Source: Microbacterium sp. 10M-3C3 (GTDB lineage: Bacteria > Actinomycetota > Actinomycetes > Actinomycetales > Microbacteriaceae). From it: 64,000 nucleotides of DNA. A program made the position numbers and the translations under genes. Below, in pieces: positions 17,187 through 25,406 of the stretch. The stretch's first letter is position 1. Each line of letters begins with the position of its first letter. The notes beneath the pieces are model-generated. The model did no database searches, was not told the origin of the DNA, and saw only the letters and a program-made list of their open reading frames with translations. The DNA is taken from the NCBI RefSeq assembly GCF_003931875.1, contig NZ_CP034245.1, positions 1,798,001 through 1,862,000 of the forward strand, in the 5' to 3' direction.

Positions 17187-17594
17187 ATGGCCCTCACGAT
17201 CCACTCCAGCTTCCTTCCGCACCTCGACCCGGAGGAGTCGCTCGCGTTCTACCGCGACGTCCTGGGATTCGAGGTGCGCCTCGACGTCGGCTACGCCGGG
17301 ATGCGGTGGATCACCGTCGGGCCGGCCGAGCAGCCGGACACGGCGATCGTGCTGCATCCAGTGGGCGTCGGCCACGACGTCTCCGATGCCGAGCGCACGC
17401 TCCTGACGGAGCTCGTCGCGAAGGGGACGGTGTTCGGCGTCAATCTCGCCACCGACGACCTGGACGCGACGTTCGCGCGCCTGGACGCCGCCGGTGCCGA
17501 CATCGTGCAGGAGCCGATTGAGCAGGACTACGGCGTGCGCGACTGCGCGGTGCGCGACCCCGCAGGCAACCTCCTGCGCATCCAGCAGAACTGA
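17187..17594 (+). CDS. VOC-family (glyoxalase/bleomycin resistance) protein
   Basis: This 135-residue protein starts MALTIHSSFLPHLDPEESLAFYRDVLGFEVRLDVG and carries the second VOC half-module GVNLATDDLDATFARLDAAGADIVQEP...DYGVRDCAVRDPAGNLLRIQQ. A GTG at 17178 would add three residues. I prefer ATG 17187, because TAGCGT (17174-17179), partly inside the upstream stop codon, sits 7 nt before it. VOC proteins bind metal and act as isomerases, dioxygenases or resistance proteins; the substrate is unknown. It lies between the AraC regulator and DUF1801. Confidence 0.85.
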   Translation: MALTIHSSFLPHLDPEESLAFYRDVLGFEVRLDVGYAGMRWITVGPAEQPDTAIVLHPVGVGHDVSDAERTLLTELVAKGTVFGVNLATDDLDATFARLDAAGADIVQEPIEQDYGVRDCAVRDPAGNLLRIQQN

Positions 17595-17624
17595 CCGACG
17601 ACACCACCGACGAAAGGAACGACG

Positions 17625-18071
17625 ATGGCCGCATCGACGGGCGCGGGATTCAGCGCCGAGGAGAAGGCTGCGATGAAGCAGCGCGCGGAGGAGCTCAAGG
17701 CCATGAAGGGCCTGAAGGGCGCCGCGAAGCTCGAGAAGGAGAATCAGGCGTGCCTAGACGCGATCGAGGCGCTCGAGGGCGCGGATCGTGCGATCGCCGA
17801 ACGCGTGCACGTGATCGTCATGGAGGAGGCCTCGCACCTCACGCCCAAGACCTTCTACGGCTTCCCGGCGTACGCGCGCGACGGCAAGGTCGTCGTCTTC
17901 TACCAGCCGCCATCGAAGTTCAAGACGCGCTACGGCACGGTCTCGTTCGACGAGACGGCGCAGCTCGACGACGGGCCGATGTGGCCGGTGTCGTTCGCGG
18001 TGCTCGAGGTGACGCCGGACGTGGAGCGCCGCATCCGCGAGCTCGTGCGCCGCGCCGCGCCCGCCGACTGA
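17625..18071 (+). CDS. DUF1801 (YdhG-like) protein
   Basis: This 148-residue protein has a Lys/Glu-rich helical N-terminus (AEEKAAMKQRAEELKAMKGLKGAAKLEKEN). The DUF1801 core follows: HLTPKTFYGFPAYARDGKVVVFYQPPSKFKTRYGTVSFDETAQLDDGPMWPVSFAV, ending in a helical ...ERRIRELVRRA. The ribosome site aaagga stands 8 nt before the ATG. The family is cytosolic and of uncertain function (an iron-chaperone role has been suggested for relatives). It follows the VOC gene by 30 nt. Confidence 0.8.
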   Translation: MAASTGAGFSAEEKAAMKQRAEELKAMKGLKGAAKLEKENQACLDAIEALEGADRAIAERVHVIVMEEASHLTPKTFYGFPAYARDGKVVVFYQPPSKFKTRYGTVSFDETAQLDDGPMWPVSFAVLEVTPDVERRIRELVRRAAPAD

Positions 18072-18102
18072 GCGGGTCGCCCGGCGGGACGCGATCGGAG
18101 GG

Positions 18103-18494
18103 GCGAATGGGCCGGCCTGTACGCCGGGTTCTGTCCGGGGGTCCTCGCGGACCCCGTGGACGGTCATCTCTCTCGGCGACACGTTGCCGTGCCGCTCCAG
18201 CGGCCTACCCGGGGACTCGGCGGGCCGCGTCGTCATCCCCTGTCTGGCCTTGCTCCGGACGAGGTTTACCGTGCGAGCCGTGTCACCACGGCCCCGGTGG
18301 TCTCTTACACCACCCTTTCACCCTTACCCTTCCGGTCCTTCGACAAGCTCAGGAACCGGAGGGCGGTCTGCTCTCTGTGGCACTGTCTCGCGGATCGCTC
18401 CGGGTGGGTGTTACCCACCGTCCTGCCCTGTGGAGCCCGGACGTTCCTCGGCGCGGGTCACCCCGCGACGCGACCGTCCAGCCGACCCATTCGC
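18103..18494 (-). ncRNA. rnpB: RNase P RNA
   Basis: The minus strand carries the hallmark type-A actinobacterial RNase P core. The end helix is formed by GCGAATGGGTCGGC (from 18494) and GCCGGCCCATTCGC (to 18103). Conserved segments such as GGTGAAAGGGTGGTGTAAGAGACCACC, AGACAGGGGATGACG and CAGAACCCGGCGTACAGG are readable. It is the catalytic RNA that matures tRNA 5' ends. A dispersed repeat unit is inserted in a variable helix (18337-18353). Ends are set from the terminal helix and could shift by a few bases. Confidence 0.95.
18337..18353 (-). repeat. Dispersed repeat unit inside rnpB
   Basis: CCTTCGACAAGCTCAGG on the plus strand is the complement of the CCTGAGCTTGTCGAAGG unit seen at 32690-32734 and 60197-60215. 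Here it is flanked by ccggt/accgg and forms the tip of a peripheral RNase P helix. Confidence 0.85.
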
Positions 18495-18513
18495 ATGCCC
18501 GAGTGTACCGACC

Positions 18514-18586
18514 GCGCCTCGCGAGAACGCGCGAAAGCACGGTTTTGCGGCCCGCGACCGTGCACGCGCGTGTTCTCGCGAGGCGC
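18514..18586. repeat. Large compound palindrome between polymerase gene and rnpB
   Basis: The left arm GCGCCTCGCGAGAACGCGCG (18514-18533) pairs with 18565-18586, which is its complement apart from a 2-nt bulge. Inside, GCACGGT (18537-18543) pairs with ACCGTGC (18557-18563). The RNA would form a long hairpin 11 nt after the polymerase stop codon and 20 nt before the rnpB 5' end. It may act as a terminator or a REP/MITE-like element. Confidence 0.75.
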
Positions 18587-18596
18587 GCGGCACGCG

Positions 18597-20306
18597 CTAG
18601 GACTTCTCCGCGCTGCTCGCGATCTTGAGGTCCAGCGGGAAGTCGATCGGGAAGTCGCCGAACAGCAGACGGCCGGCGGATGCGGCGGCCTCGCGCACCG
18701 CGTCCGCCGCCGCCTCCGCGTGCACCGAAGGGGTGTGGACGATGATCTCGTCGTGGAGGAAGAAGGCCACGTGCGGGCGACGCGCGAAGGCCGGACCCGA
18801 CCGCGGCGCCGCGTCCGCCTCGCCCACCTCGGGCAGGCGCGCGAGCCGGCCGCGCAGGTCGGCGAGCCACGCGAGCGCCCACTCGGCCGCCGTGCCCTGC
18901 ACGACGAAGTTCCGCGTGAACCGGCCGCGGTCGCGGGCGTATCGGCGCGCCCGCGAGGCGTCCGAGTCGGACGCGTCGACGTCGGTCGCGTCGGCCTGCA
19001 GCCGGCTCCACGCGCCTGACGGCGCGGGTGATGTGCGCCCGAGCAGCGTCGACACGACTCCGCCGTCCTCCCCGACGCGGGCGGCGTCGTCGACGAGCGC
19101 CATCGCGCGGGGGAAGGCGCGCCGCAGCCGCGGCACGAGGCGGCCGCCGTCTCCCGAGGTCGCGCCGTACATCGCACCGAGCAGGGCGACCTTCGCCTCG
19201 GCCCGGGAGCCGAGCGTGCCCTGCGCGACGATCCCCTCGTACAGGTCCCGACCCGCGGCCGCCCGCGCCAGCGCGAGGTCGCCGGCCATCGCCGCGAGGA
19301 TGCGTGGCTCGAGCTGCGCCACGTCGGCGACGATGAGGCGCCAGCTCGGGTCGGCGCGGACGGCCGCGCGCAGCTGCCGCGGGATCTGCAGCGCGCCGCC
19401 GCCCGACGACGCCCAGCGTCCGGTGACGACGCCCGCGGGCACGTAGACGGGGCGGAAGCGCCCGTCGCGCACCCACTCCGCGAGCCACGCCCAGCCGTTC
19501 GCGCTGTACAGCCGCATGAGCCGCTTGTAGTCGATGAGCGGCTCGACGACGGGGTGGTCGTGCCGCCGCAGCTCCCAGCGGCTCGTCGTCTCGACGAGGA
19601 GGCCGGCGCGATGCAGCGCGCGCAGCAGCTTGGGCTGCGAGTCGAGGCTCGCCAACGGATCGCCCAGGATGCGGCGTACCTCCGCCGCGCGCTCCTCGAT
19701 CCGTGCGGGAAGGGCGCCGCCGCGCTCGCCGAGCATCTCGCGCAGGATGCCGTCGTGCACGTCGGCGTCCCACGGCAGCCCCGCGGCGCGCAGCTCGGCG
19801 GCGAGCAGGGCACCCGCCGACTCGGCGGCGATGAGCAGGCGCAGCGCTCCGCCACGCTCGCTCGCCGCGAGGGCGGCGCGCTGGCGAGCGAACTCCGCGA
19901 GCGCCTCGTCCACGCCCTCGGGAACGGACGCCTCGGGCGCGTCGAGGTCGAACAGGGCGTCGTCGACCGCCGCCGCGGCTGCCGCCGCATCCCAGGCGGT
20001 CGCGGTGCGCAGCCCGGCGTCGTCCCGGACCGCCGCGGCATCGCGGAGGATCGCGTGGGCGAGGCGCAGGTCGTGCGCGCGCTCGACGGTCGCACCGGCA
20101 TCCAGCACGGCGTCGTACCAGACGGGTGTGTCGTGCCACACCCACCGCACCGGCGCCGCGCGTTCCCGATCGCGGATCCACGCGACGATCTCCGACCGCG
20201 GGATCGAAAGCCGCTCGATCTCGGCGCCGGTGCCGTCGAGGTCCACCGCGACGACGTCGTCGCCCGATCGTCCGAGGACGATCCAGGCGGTGTCAGTCGC
20301 CGGCAC
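18597..20306 (-). CDS. Family-A DNA polymerase-like protein (bifunctional 3'-5' exonuclease/polymerase annotation)
   Basis: This 569-residue protein has the polymerase-A palm motifs: motif A DVAQLEPRILA (near residue 325, for DYSQIELR), motif B around KVALLGAMYGATSG, and motif C HDEIIVHTPS (near 517). The N-terminal 200 residues resemble an exonuclease fold, but I see no DxE acidic pair, so proofreading is probably lost. It is much shorter than PolA (about 900 residues) and lacks the 5' nuclease. GTG start at 20306. It is a conserved actinobacterial side branch, perhaps in repair; its function is unproven. The zinc-ribbon gene precedes it by 36 nt. Confidence 0.8.
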   Translation of the reverse strand: MPATDTAWIVLGRSGDDVVAVDLDGTGAEIERLSIPRSEIVAWIRDRERAAPVRWVWHDTPVWYDAVLDAGATVERAHDLRLAHAILRDAAAVRDDAGLRTATAWDAAAAAAAVDDALFDLDAPEASVPEGVDEALAEFARQRAALAASERGGALRLLIAAESAGALLAAELRAAGLPWDADVHDGILREMLGERGGALPARIEERAAEVRRILGDPLASLDSQPKLLRALHRAGLLVETTSRWELRRHDHPVVEPLIDYKRLMRLYSANGWAWLAEWVRDGRFRPVYVPAGVVTGRWASSGGGALQIPRQLRAAVRADPSWRLIVADVAQLEPRILAAMAGDLALARAAAGRDLYEGIVAQGTLGSRAEAKVALLGAMYGATSGDGGRLVPRLRRAFPRAMALVDDAARVGEDGGVVSTLLGRTSPAPSGAWSRLQADATDVDASDSDASRARRYARDRGRFTRNFVVQGTAAEWALAWLADLRGRLARLPEVGEADAAPRSGPAFARRPHVAFFLHDEIIVHTPSVHAEAAADAVREAAASAGRLLFGDFPIDFPLDLKIASSAEKS

Positions 20307-20342
20307 CGCCGCGCGCGCCCGCGCGCGTCGAGGGGGCGAACG

Positions 20343-21074
20343 TCACAGCCCCGACTCCTCGGTGCGCACGAGGATCGCGCCGCATTCGGGGCACTGCACG
20401 ACGTCGTCGTCCTGCGCCTGACGAATCGTGTTGAGGTCGGTGCCGGAGAGCACCATCCGGCACGCCTCGCACGTGCCGCGGCGCAGCAGCCCCGCCGCCG
20501 GTCCGCGCGCGGCGAGTCGGTCGTAGAGCGCCACGAGGTCGGCGGGCAGCGACTCGGCGATCGCGCCGCGGTCGCGCCGGCCGGCCTCGGCGTCGCGGGT
20601 CGCGGTGGCGACCTGGTCCTTGGCCTCGGCGCTCAGGCGCGCACCCTCCTCCTGCGTCTGGGCGATGAGGGATTCCTGCGCGCTCACCTCGGCATCGGCC
20701 GCCTCCAGCCGCTCCATGACCGACAGCTCGGCGTCCTCGAGGTCGCTCTTGCGCCGCGCCAGGGCCGCGAGCTCGCTCTCGAGCCCCTGCGCCTCCTTGG
20801 CGTTCGCGCTCGTGTTCAGCCGCGACGCGTCGCGTTCGGCGCGGGCGTCCACGACCGCGACGTCGGCCTCGATGCGGGCGAGCTCGGCGCGCAGGTCGTC
20901 CCGGGCGCCCACGAGGCGGGCGAGCTCCTGCGACTGCGTCGCGCGCTGCGCCACGAGCTCCTTGACGCGCGCCGCCTGCGGCGGATTCTGACGGGCCGCG
21001 TCGGCACGCCGGATGCGCACGTCGAGGTCGGCGAGGTCGAGGAGGCGTCGCTGGTCGGCGGGGGCGGCTTTCAC
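20343..21074 (-). CDS. Coiled-coil zinc-ribbon protein (C4 type)
   Basis: This 243-residue protein is an extended coiled coil (about residues 5-180, rich in Ala, Glu, Arg, Leu). It ends in a zinc ribbon with two CxxC pairs: GTCEACRMVLSGTD and VVQCPECGAILVR. This architecture matches the zf-RING_7/CdsZ family (HP0958 in Helicobacter), which acts as a chaperone or adaptor and may bind nucleic acid. Its position directly upstream of the polymerase-like gene is conserved-looking and suggests an operon. Substrate or partner unknown. Confidence 0.88.
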   Translation of the reverse strand: MKAAPADQRRLLDLADLDVRIRRADAARQNPPQAARVKELVAQRATQSQELARLVGARDDLRAELARIEADVAVVDARAERDASRLNTSANAKEAQGLESELAALARRKSDLEDAELSVMERLEAADAEVSAQESLIAQTQEEGARLSAEAKDQVATATRDAEAGRRDRGAIAESLPADLVALYDRLAARGPAAGLLRRGTCEACRMVLSGTDLNTIRQAQDDDVVQCPECGAILVRTEESGL

Positions 21075-21141
21075 CCTCCCAACCTACCGCCGGGCGCCGA
21101 CGCGCAGACGGTGCGCGTCGCGTGAGACGGGCGGATGCGGT

Positions 21142-21213
21142 GGGCCCTGCCGGGATCGAACCGACGACATCCACGGTGTAAACGTGGCGCTCTACCAGCT
21201 GAGCTAAAGGCCC
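21142..21213 (-). tRNA. tRNA-Val (anticodon TAC)
   Basis: The minus strand folds as a 72-nt tRNA: acceptor GGGCCTT paired with a 3' AGGGCCC-type strand, D arm AGCTCAGCTGGTAGAGC, anticodon stem CCACG around loop TTTACAC (anticodon TAC), and T loop GGTTCGATCCC. The CCA end is not encoded, as is common in actinobacteria. Confidence 0.95.
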
Positions 21214-21258
21214 GCGGCACGAGTCTACGAGGTGCCGTCCGGTGCTCCCCCGACTGGG

Positions 21259-21297
21259 TAGGCTGGTCGGCGGTGCGTTGTGAGGATCGGACAACGC
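21259..21297 (+). promoter_or_regulatory. aceE promoter and leader inverted repeat
   Basis: TAGGCT at 21259-21264 fits a -10 element and predicts an 85-nt leader. GCGTTGT (21275-21281) and ACAACGC (21291-21297) form an inverted repeat just after the predicted start, in a place where a repressor could bind or the RNA could fold. The regulator is unknown. Confidence 0.45.
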
Positions 21298-21355
21298 CGA
21301 CGACGCACCCATGGTGAATGACTGGCACGATCTGCCAGCAGAGGAAAGGTCTTCC

Positions 21356-24082
21356 GTGACTGTTCACGACCAGGATCCGTATTCGCAGGACGCTTCGGAC
21401 AGCGATCCCGAAGAGACCGCCGAGTGGCAGGAGTCCCTGCAGCAGCTCGTGCAGGCGAAGGGCCACGGTCGTGGCCGCGAGATCATGCTGAGCCTCCTGA
21501 AGGCATCGAAGGACCTGCACCTGAACGTGCCGATGGTGCCGACGACGGACTACATCAACACGATCGCGCCCGAGAACGAGCCCGAGTTCCCCGGTGACGA
21601 GGAGATCGAGCGCCGCTACCGTGCGTGGATCCGCTGGAACGCCGCGATCACGGTGCACCGCGCGCAGCGCCCGGGCATCGCCGTCGGCGGCCACATCTCG
21701 ACGTACGCGTCGTCGGCCGCCCTGTACGAGGTCGGCTTCAACCACTTCTTCCGCGGCGCCGACCACCCGTCGGGCGGCGACCAGATCTTCATCCAGGGGC
21801 ACGCCTCCCCCGGTACGTACGCGCGCGCCTACCTCGAGGGCCGCTTGAGCGAAACGCAGCTGGACGGCTTCCGTCAGGAGAAGTCGGCCGCGCCGAACGG
21901 ACTGCCCTCCTATCCGCATCCGCGCCTCATGCCGGAGTTCTGGCAGTTCCCCACCGTCTCGATGGGTCTCGGCCCGATCAACGCCATCTATCAGGCGATG
22001 ACGAACAAGTACCTCACCAACCGCGGCATCAAAGACGTCGGCGACGCGCACGTGTGGGCGTTCCTCGGCGACGGCGAGATGGACGAGGTCGAGAGCCGCG
22101 GTCAGCTCCAGGTGGCGGCGAACGAGGGCCTGGACAACCTCACGTTCGTCATCAACGCCAACCTCCAGCGCCTCGACGGCCCGGTGCGCGGCAACGGCAA
22201 GATCATCCAGGAGCTCGAGAGCTTCTTCCGTGGCGCCGGCTGGAACGTCATCAAGGTCATCTGGGGTCGCGAATGGGACGACCTGCTCGCCCGCGACACC
22301 GACGGCGCGCTGCTGAACCTCATGAACACGACGCCCGACGGCGACTACCAGACCTACAAGGCCGAAAGCGGCGCGTACGTCCGCGAGCACTTCTTCGGGC
22401 GCGACGAGCGCGCGGCCGCGCTGGTAAAGGATTACACCGACGACCAGATCTGGAACCTCAAGCGCGGCGGCCACGACTACCGCAAGGTCTACGCCGCGTT
22501 CAAGGCGGCCGTCGAGCACAAGGGCCAGCCGACCGTCATCATCGCGAAGACCATCAAGGGCTACGGCCTGGGTCCGCACTTCGAGGGCCGCAACGCGACC
22601 CACCAGATGAAGAAGATGACCCTCGACGACCTGAAGCTCTTCCGCGACGCGATGCACATCCCGGTGTCCGACGCGAAGCTCGAGGAGAACCCGTACCTGC
22701 CGCCGTACTACAACCCCGGCCCCCAGGACGAGACCATCCAGTACCTGCTGGAGCGGCGCCGCTCGCTCGGCGGCTTCCTGCCGGAGCGACGCACGCACCA
22801 CGTCGGCCTGTCGCTGCCCGGCGACGACGCGTACCAGCTCCCGAAGAAGGGCTCGGGCACGCAGGAGGTCGCCACGACGATGGCCTTCGTCCGCCTGCTG
22901 AAGGACCTGCTGCGGGTGAAGGACTTCGGTCACCGCATCGTGCCGATCATCCCCGACGAGGCCCGCACGTTCGGCATGGACGCGTACTTCCCGACGGCGA
23001 AGATCTACAACCCGAACGGGCAGCACTACACGTCCGTCGACCGCGAGCTCCTCCTGGCCTACAAGGAGAGCCCGCAGGGCCAGATCGTCCATGTCGGCAT
23101 CAACGAGGCGGGCGCCCTCGCCGCCTTCACCGGCACCGGCACGTCGTACTCCACGCACGGCGAGCCGCTCATCCCGGTCTACGTCTTCTACTCGATGTTC
23201 GGCTTCCAGCGCACCGGTGACGCGCTGTGGGCGGCGGGCGACCAGATGGCGCGCGGCTTCCTCATCGGCGCCACCGCGGGTCGCACGACGCTCACCGGCG
23301 AAGGCCTGCAGCACGCCGATGGCCACTCGCCGCTGCTGGCCTCCACCAACCCGGCGGTCGTCAGCTACGACCCCGCGTACGGCTACGAGATCGCCCACAT
23401 CGTGCGTTCGGGCATCGAGCGCATGTACGGCGGGAACCACCCCGACCCGAACGTCATGTACTACCTCACGGTGTACAACGAGCCGCTCGTCCAGCCGGCC
23501 GAGCCGGCGGCTGTCGACGTCGACGGCATCGTCCGGGGCATCCACCGCGTCGCGCAGGGAGAGGGCGACGGACCCCGCGCCCAGGTGCTCGCCTCCGGCG
23601 TCGGCGTGCCGTGGGCGCTCGAGGCGCAGAAGCTCCTCAAGGACGACTGGGGCGTCGCCGCCGACGTGTGGTCGGTGACCTCGTGGGGCGAGCTGCGCCG
23701 CGACGGCCTGGCTGTCGACGAGCACAACTTCCTCCACCCGGAGGAGGAGCCGCGCACCGCCTACGTGACGCAGAAGCTCGCCGGCGCGCCCGGCCCGGTG
23801 GTCGCCGTCAGCGACTTCGAGCACGCCGTCCAGGAGCAGATCCGCCCGTGGGTGCAGCACAACTTCCACACCCTCGGCGCCGACGGATTCGGCTTCTCCG
23901 ACACGCGCCCGGCCGCCCGCCGCTTCTTCAAGATCGACGGTCCCTCGATCGTCGTGAAGACGCTCCAGGCCCTCGCGGCCGAGGGCGCGGTCGACCGCTC
24001 CCTCGCGGCGCAGGCGATCGAGAAGTACCGGCTGCACGACGTGACGGCCGGCACGAGCGGGAACGCCGGCGGCGAGAGCTGA
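21356..24082 (+). CDS. aceE: Pyruvate dehydrogenase E1 component (homodimeric)
   Basis: I take GTG 21356 as the start (908 residues, [11 protein letters not shown]...) because gaggaaagg stands 6-14 nt upstream; an ATG at 21311 would add 15 unlikely residues. Signature segments are the active-site entry [22 protein letters not shown], the thiamine diphosphate motif GDGEMDE...[25 protein letters not shown] and the transketolase domain [15 protein letters not shown]. It decarboxylates pyruvate within the pyruvate dehydrogenase complex. It is followed after 7 nt by fasR and then by fatty acid synthesis genes, joining acetyl-CoA supply to its use. Confidence 0.97.
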   Translation: MTVHDQDPYSQDASDSDPEETAEWQESLQQLVQAKGHGRGREIMLSLLKASKDLHLNVPMVPTTDYINTIAPENEPEFPGDEEIERRYRAWIRWNAAITVHRAQRPGIAVGGHISTYASSAALYEVGFNHFFRGADHPSGGDQIFIQGHASPGTYARAYLEGRLSETQLDGFRQEKSAAPNGLPSYPHPRLMPEFWQFPTVSMGLGPINAIYQAMTNKYLTNRGIKDVGDAHVWAFLGDGEMDEVESRGQLQVAANEGLDNLTFVINANLQRLDGPVRGNGKIIQELESFFRGAGWNVIKVIWGREWDDLLARDTDGALLNLMNTTPDGDYQTYKAESGAYVREHFFGRDERAAALVKDYTDDQIWNLKRGGHDYRKVYAAFKAAVEHKGQPTVIIAKTIKGYGLGPHFEGRNATHQMKKMTLDDLKLFRDAMHIPVSDAKLEENPYLPPYYNPGPQDETIQYLLERRRSLGGFLPERRTHHVGLSLPGDDAYQLPKKGSGTQEVATTMAFVRLLKDLLRVKDFGHRIVPIIPDEARTFGMDAYFPTAKIYNPNGQHYTSVDRELLLAYKESPQGQIVHVGINEAGALAAFTGTGTSYSTHGEPLIPVYVFYSMFGFQRTGDALWAAGDQMARGFLIGATAGRTTLTGEGLQHADGHSPLLASTNPAVVSYDPAYGYEIAHIVRSGIERMYGGNHPDPNVMYYLTVYNEPLVQPAEPAAVDVDGIVRGIHRVAQGEGDGPRAQVLASGVGVPWALEAQKLLKDDWGVAADVWSVTSWGELRRDGLAVDEHNFLHPEEEPRTAYVTQKLAGAPGPVVAVSDFEHAVQEQIRPWVQHNFHTLGADGFGFSDTRPAARRFFKIDGPSIVVKTLQALAAEGAVDRSLAAQAIEKYRLHDVTAGTSGNAGGES

Positions 24083-24089
24083 TCACCGC

Positions 24090-25310
24090 ATGACGCCGGG
24101 CAGCGCCGCCCCGACGGAGAAGGAGAAGACCCTCGCCTGGCTCCGTCGGGTGTCGGGCGACCTCGCGACGGCGACCATCCAGCGCCTCGAGGAGTCGCTC
24201 CCCTGGTACGCCGAGATGCCGCCGGCGCGACGCTCGGCCGTCGGCCTCGTCGCGCAGGCTGGCATCACGTCATTCATCCAGTGGTACGACGACCCCTCGT
24301 CCACGCCATGGATCGCGGCAGACATCTTCGCCGCGGCGCCTCGCGAGCTGCTGCGCAGCGTCAGCCTCCAGCAGACGCTGCAGCTGATCCGGGCGACGGT
24401 GGAGGTCACCGAGGAGCGCGTCGCCGGACGCGGCGACGACGTGCGGGAGGCGATCCTGCTCTACTCGCGCGAGGTCGCGTTCGCCGCGGCCGACGTCTAC
24501 GCGCGCGCCGCGGAGGCGCGCGGCCTGTGGGACGCGCGTCTCGAGGCCCTCGTCGTGGACTCGATCCTCACCGGCGAGACGGACGAGGAGCTTCCGAGCC
24601 GCATCGCCGCCCTCGGATGGCACGGCCACGGCGAGGTCGCGGTGCTCGTGGGCACGACCCCGCCGCAGCTCGACGTCGATCAGCTCCGCCGCACCGCGCG
24701 CAAGCTCGGCGTGGACGTGCTGATCGGCGTGCAGGGCACGCGGCTGGTGCTGGTCGTCGGTCGCGCGCAGCCCCGCGGCGAGGAGCCCGCGCCCGAGCTG
24801 CCCTTCCCCGAGATCGCGCGGCGCCTGGAGCCCGGGTTCGGACCCGGTCATCTCGTGCTCGGCCCGGCCGTGCCCGCTCTCGTCGACGCGAGCCAGAGCG
24901 CCCGCGCTGCATTGGCCGGCTTCGCCGTCGCCCGCGCGTGGCGCGGCGCGCCGCGTCCGGTGGACGCCGACGACCTCCTCCCCGAGCGCGCGCTCGCGGG
25001 CGACCCGCTGGCGAAGCAGACCCTCGTGGAACGCATCTACCGCCCGCTGCAGGCCCACAGCACGGACCTCGTCGCGACACTGTGGAGCTACCTCGACAAC
25101 GGCCGCTCGCTCGAGGCGACCGCTCGCGAGCTGTTCGTCCATCCGAACACCGTGCGCTACCGCCTCAAGCGCGTGTCCGAGGTCATCGGCTGGGATGCCA
25201 CGGGGCCGCGCGAGGCCCTGATCCTGCAGACGGCGCTCGTCCTGGGCGCGATCGGCACCGACGCGACACGTCGCCGTTCGCCGTCGTTGCGCCGTCCCTC
25301 GGGTGCCTGA
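24090..25310 (+). CDS. fasR: PucR-type regulator of fatty acid synthesis
   Basis: This 406-residue protein has a long N-terminal helical sensing region and a PucR-type C-terminal HTH: LVATLWSYLDNGRSLEATARELFVHPNTVRYRLKRVSEVIGW (about residues 328-370). Its position directly before fabD-fabH-acpP-fabF is that of Streptomyces FasR, an activator of the fab operon. Long-chain acyl-CoA control is reported for other actinobacterial fatty-acid regulators but cannot be read here. It starts 7 nt after aceE, so it may be expressed from the aceE promoter. Confidence 0.88.
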   Translation: MTPGSAAPTEKEKTLAWLRRVSGDLATATIQRLEESLPWYAEMPPARRSAVGLVAQAGITSFIQWYDDPSSTPWIAADIFAAAPRELLRSVSLQQTLQLIRATVEVTEERVAGRGDDVREAILLYSREVAFAAADVYARAAEARGLWDARLEALVVDSILTGETDEELPSRIAALGWHGHGEVAVLVGTTPPQLDVDQLRRTARKLGVDVLIGVQGTRLVLVVGRAQPRGEEPAPELPFPEIARRLEPGFGPGHLVLGPAVPALVDASQSARAALAGFAVARAWRGAPRPVDADDLLPERALAGDPLAKQTLVERIYRPLQAHSTDLVATLWSYLDNGRSLEATARELFVHPNTVRYRLKRVSEVIGWDATGPREALILQTALVLGAIGTDATRRRSPSLRRPSGA

Positions 25311-25357
25311 ACTTCGACCACCGCTGTCGATTCACGACAACGGATCGACGCATTCTT

Positions 25358-25367
25358 GTGGCGCCAC
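25358..25367. promoter_or_regulatory. Palindrome upstream of fabD (candidate operator)
   Basis: GTGGCGCCAC is a perfect 10-bp palindrome in the only sizeable gap (25311-25406) between fasR and fabD. It is placed where FasR or another regulator could bind. There is no direct evidence for the binding protein. Confidence 0.35.
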
Positions 25368-25406
25368 CTCCGAAACGACACCGCGGATCCTTGAAAGGAT
25401 GGAATC

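Noticed and set aside
18156..19019. Plus-strand open frames across rnpB
   Set aside because: They read through conserved RNase P RNA on the opposite strand and have no protein features.
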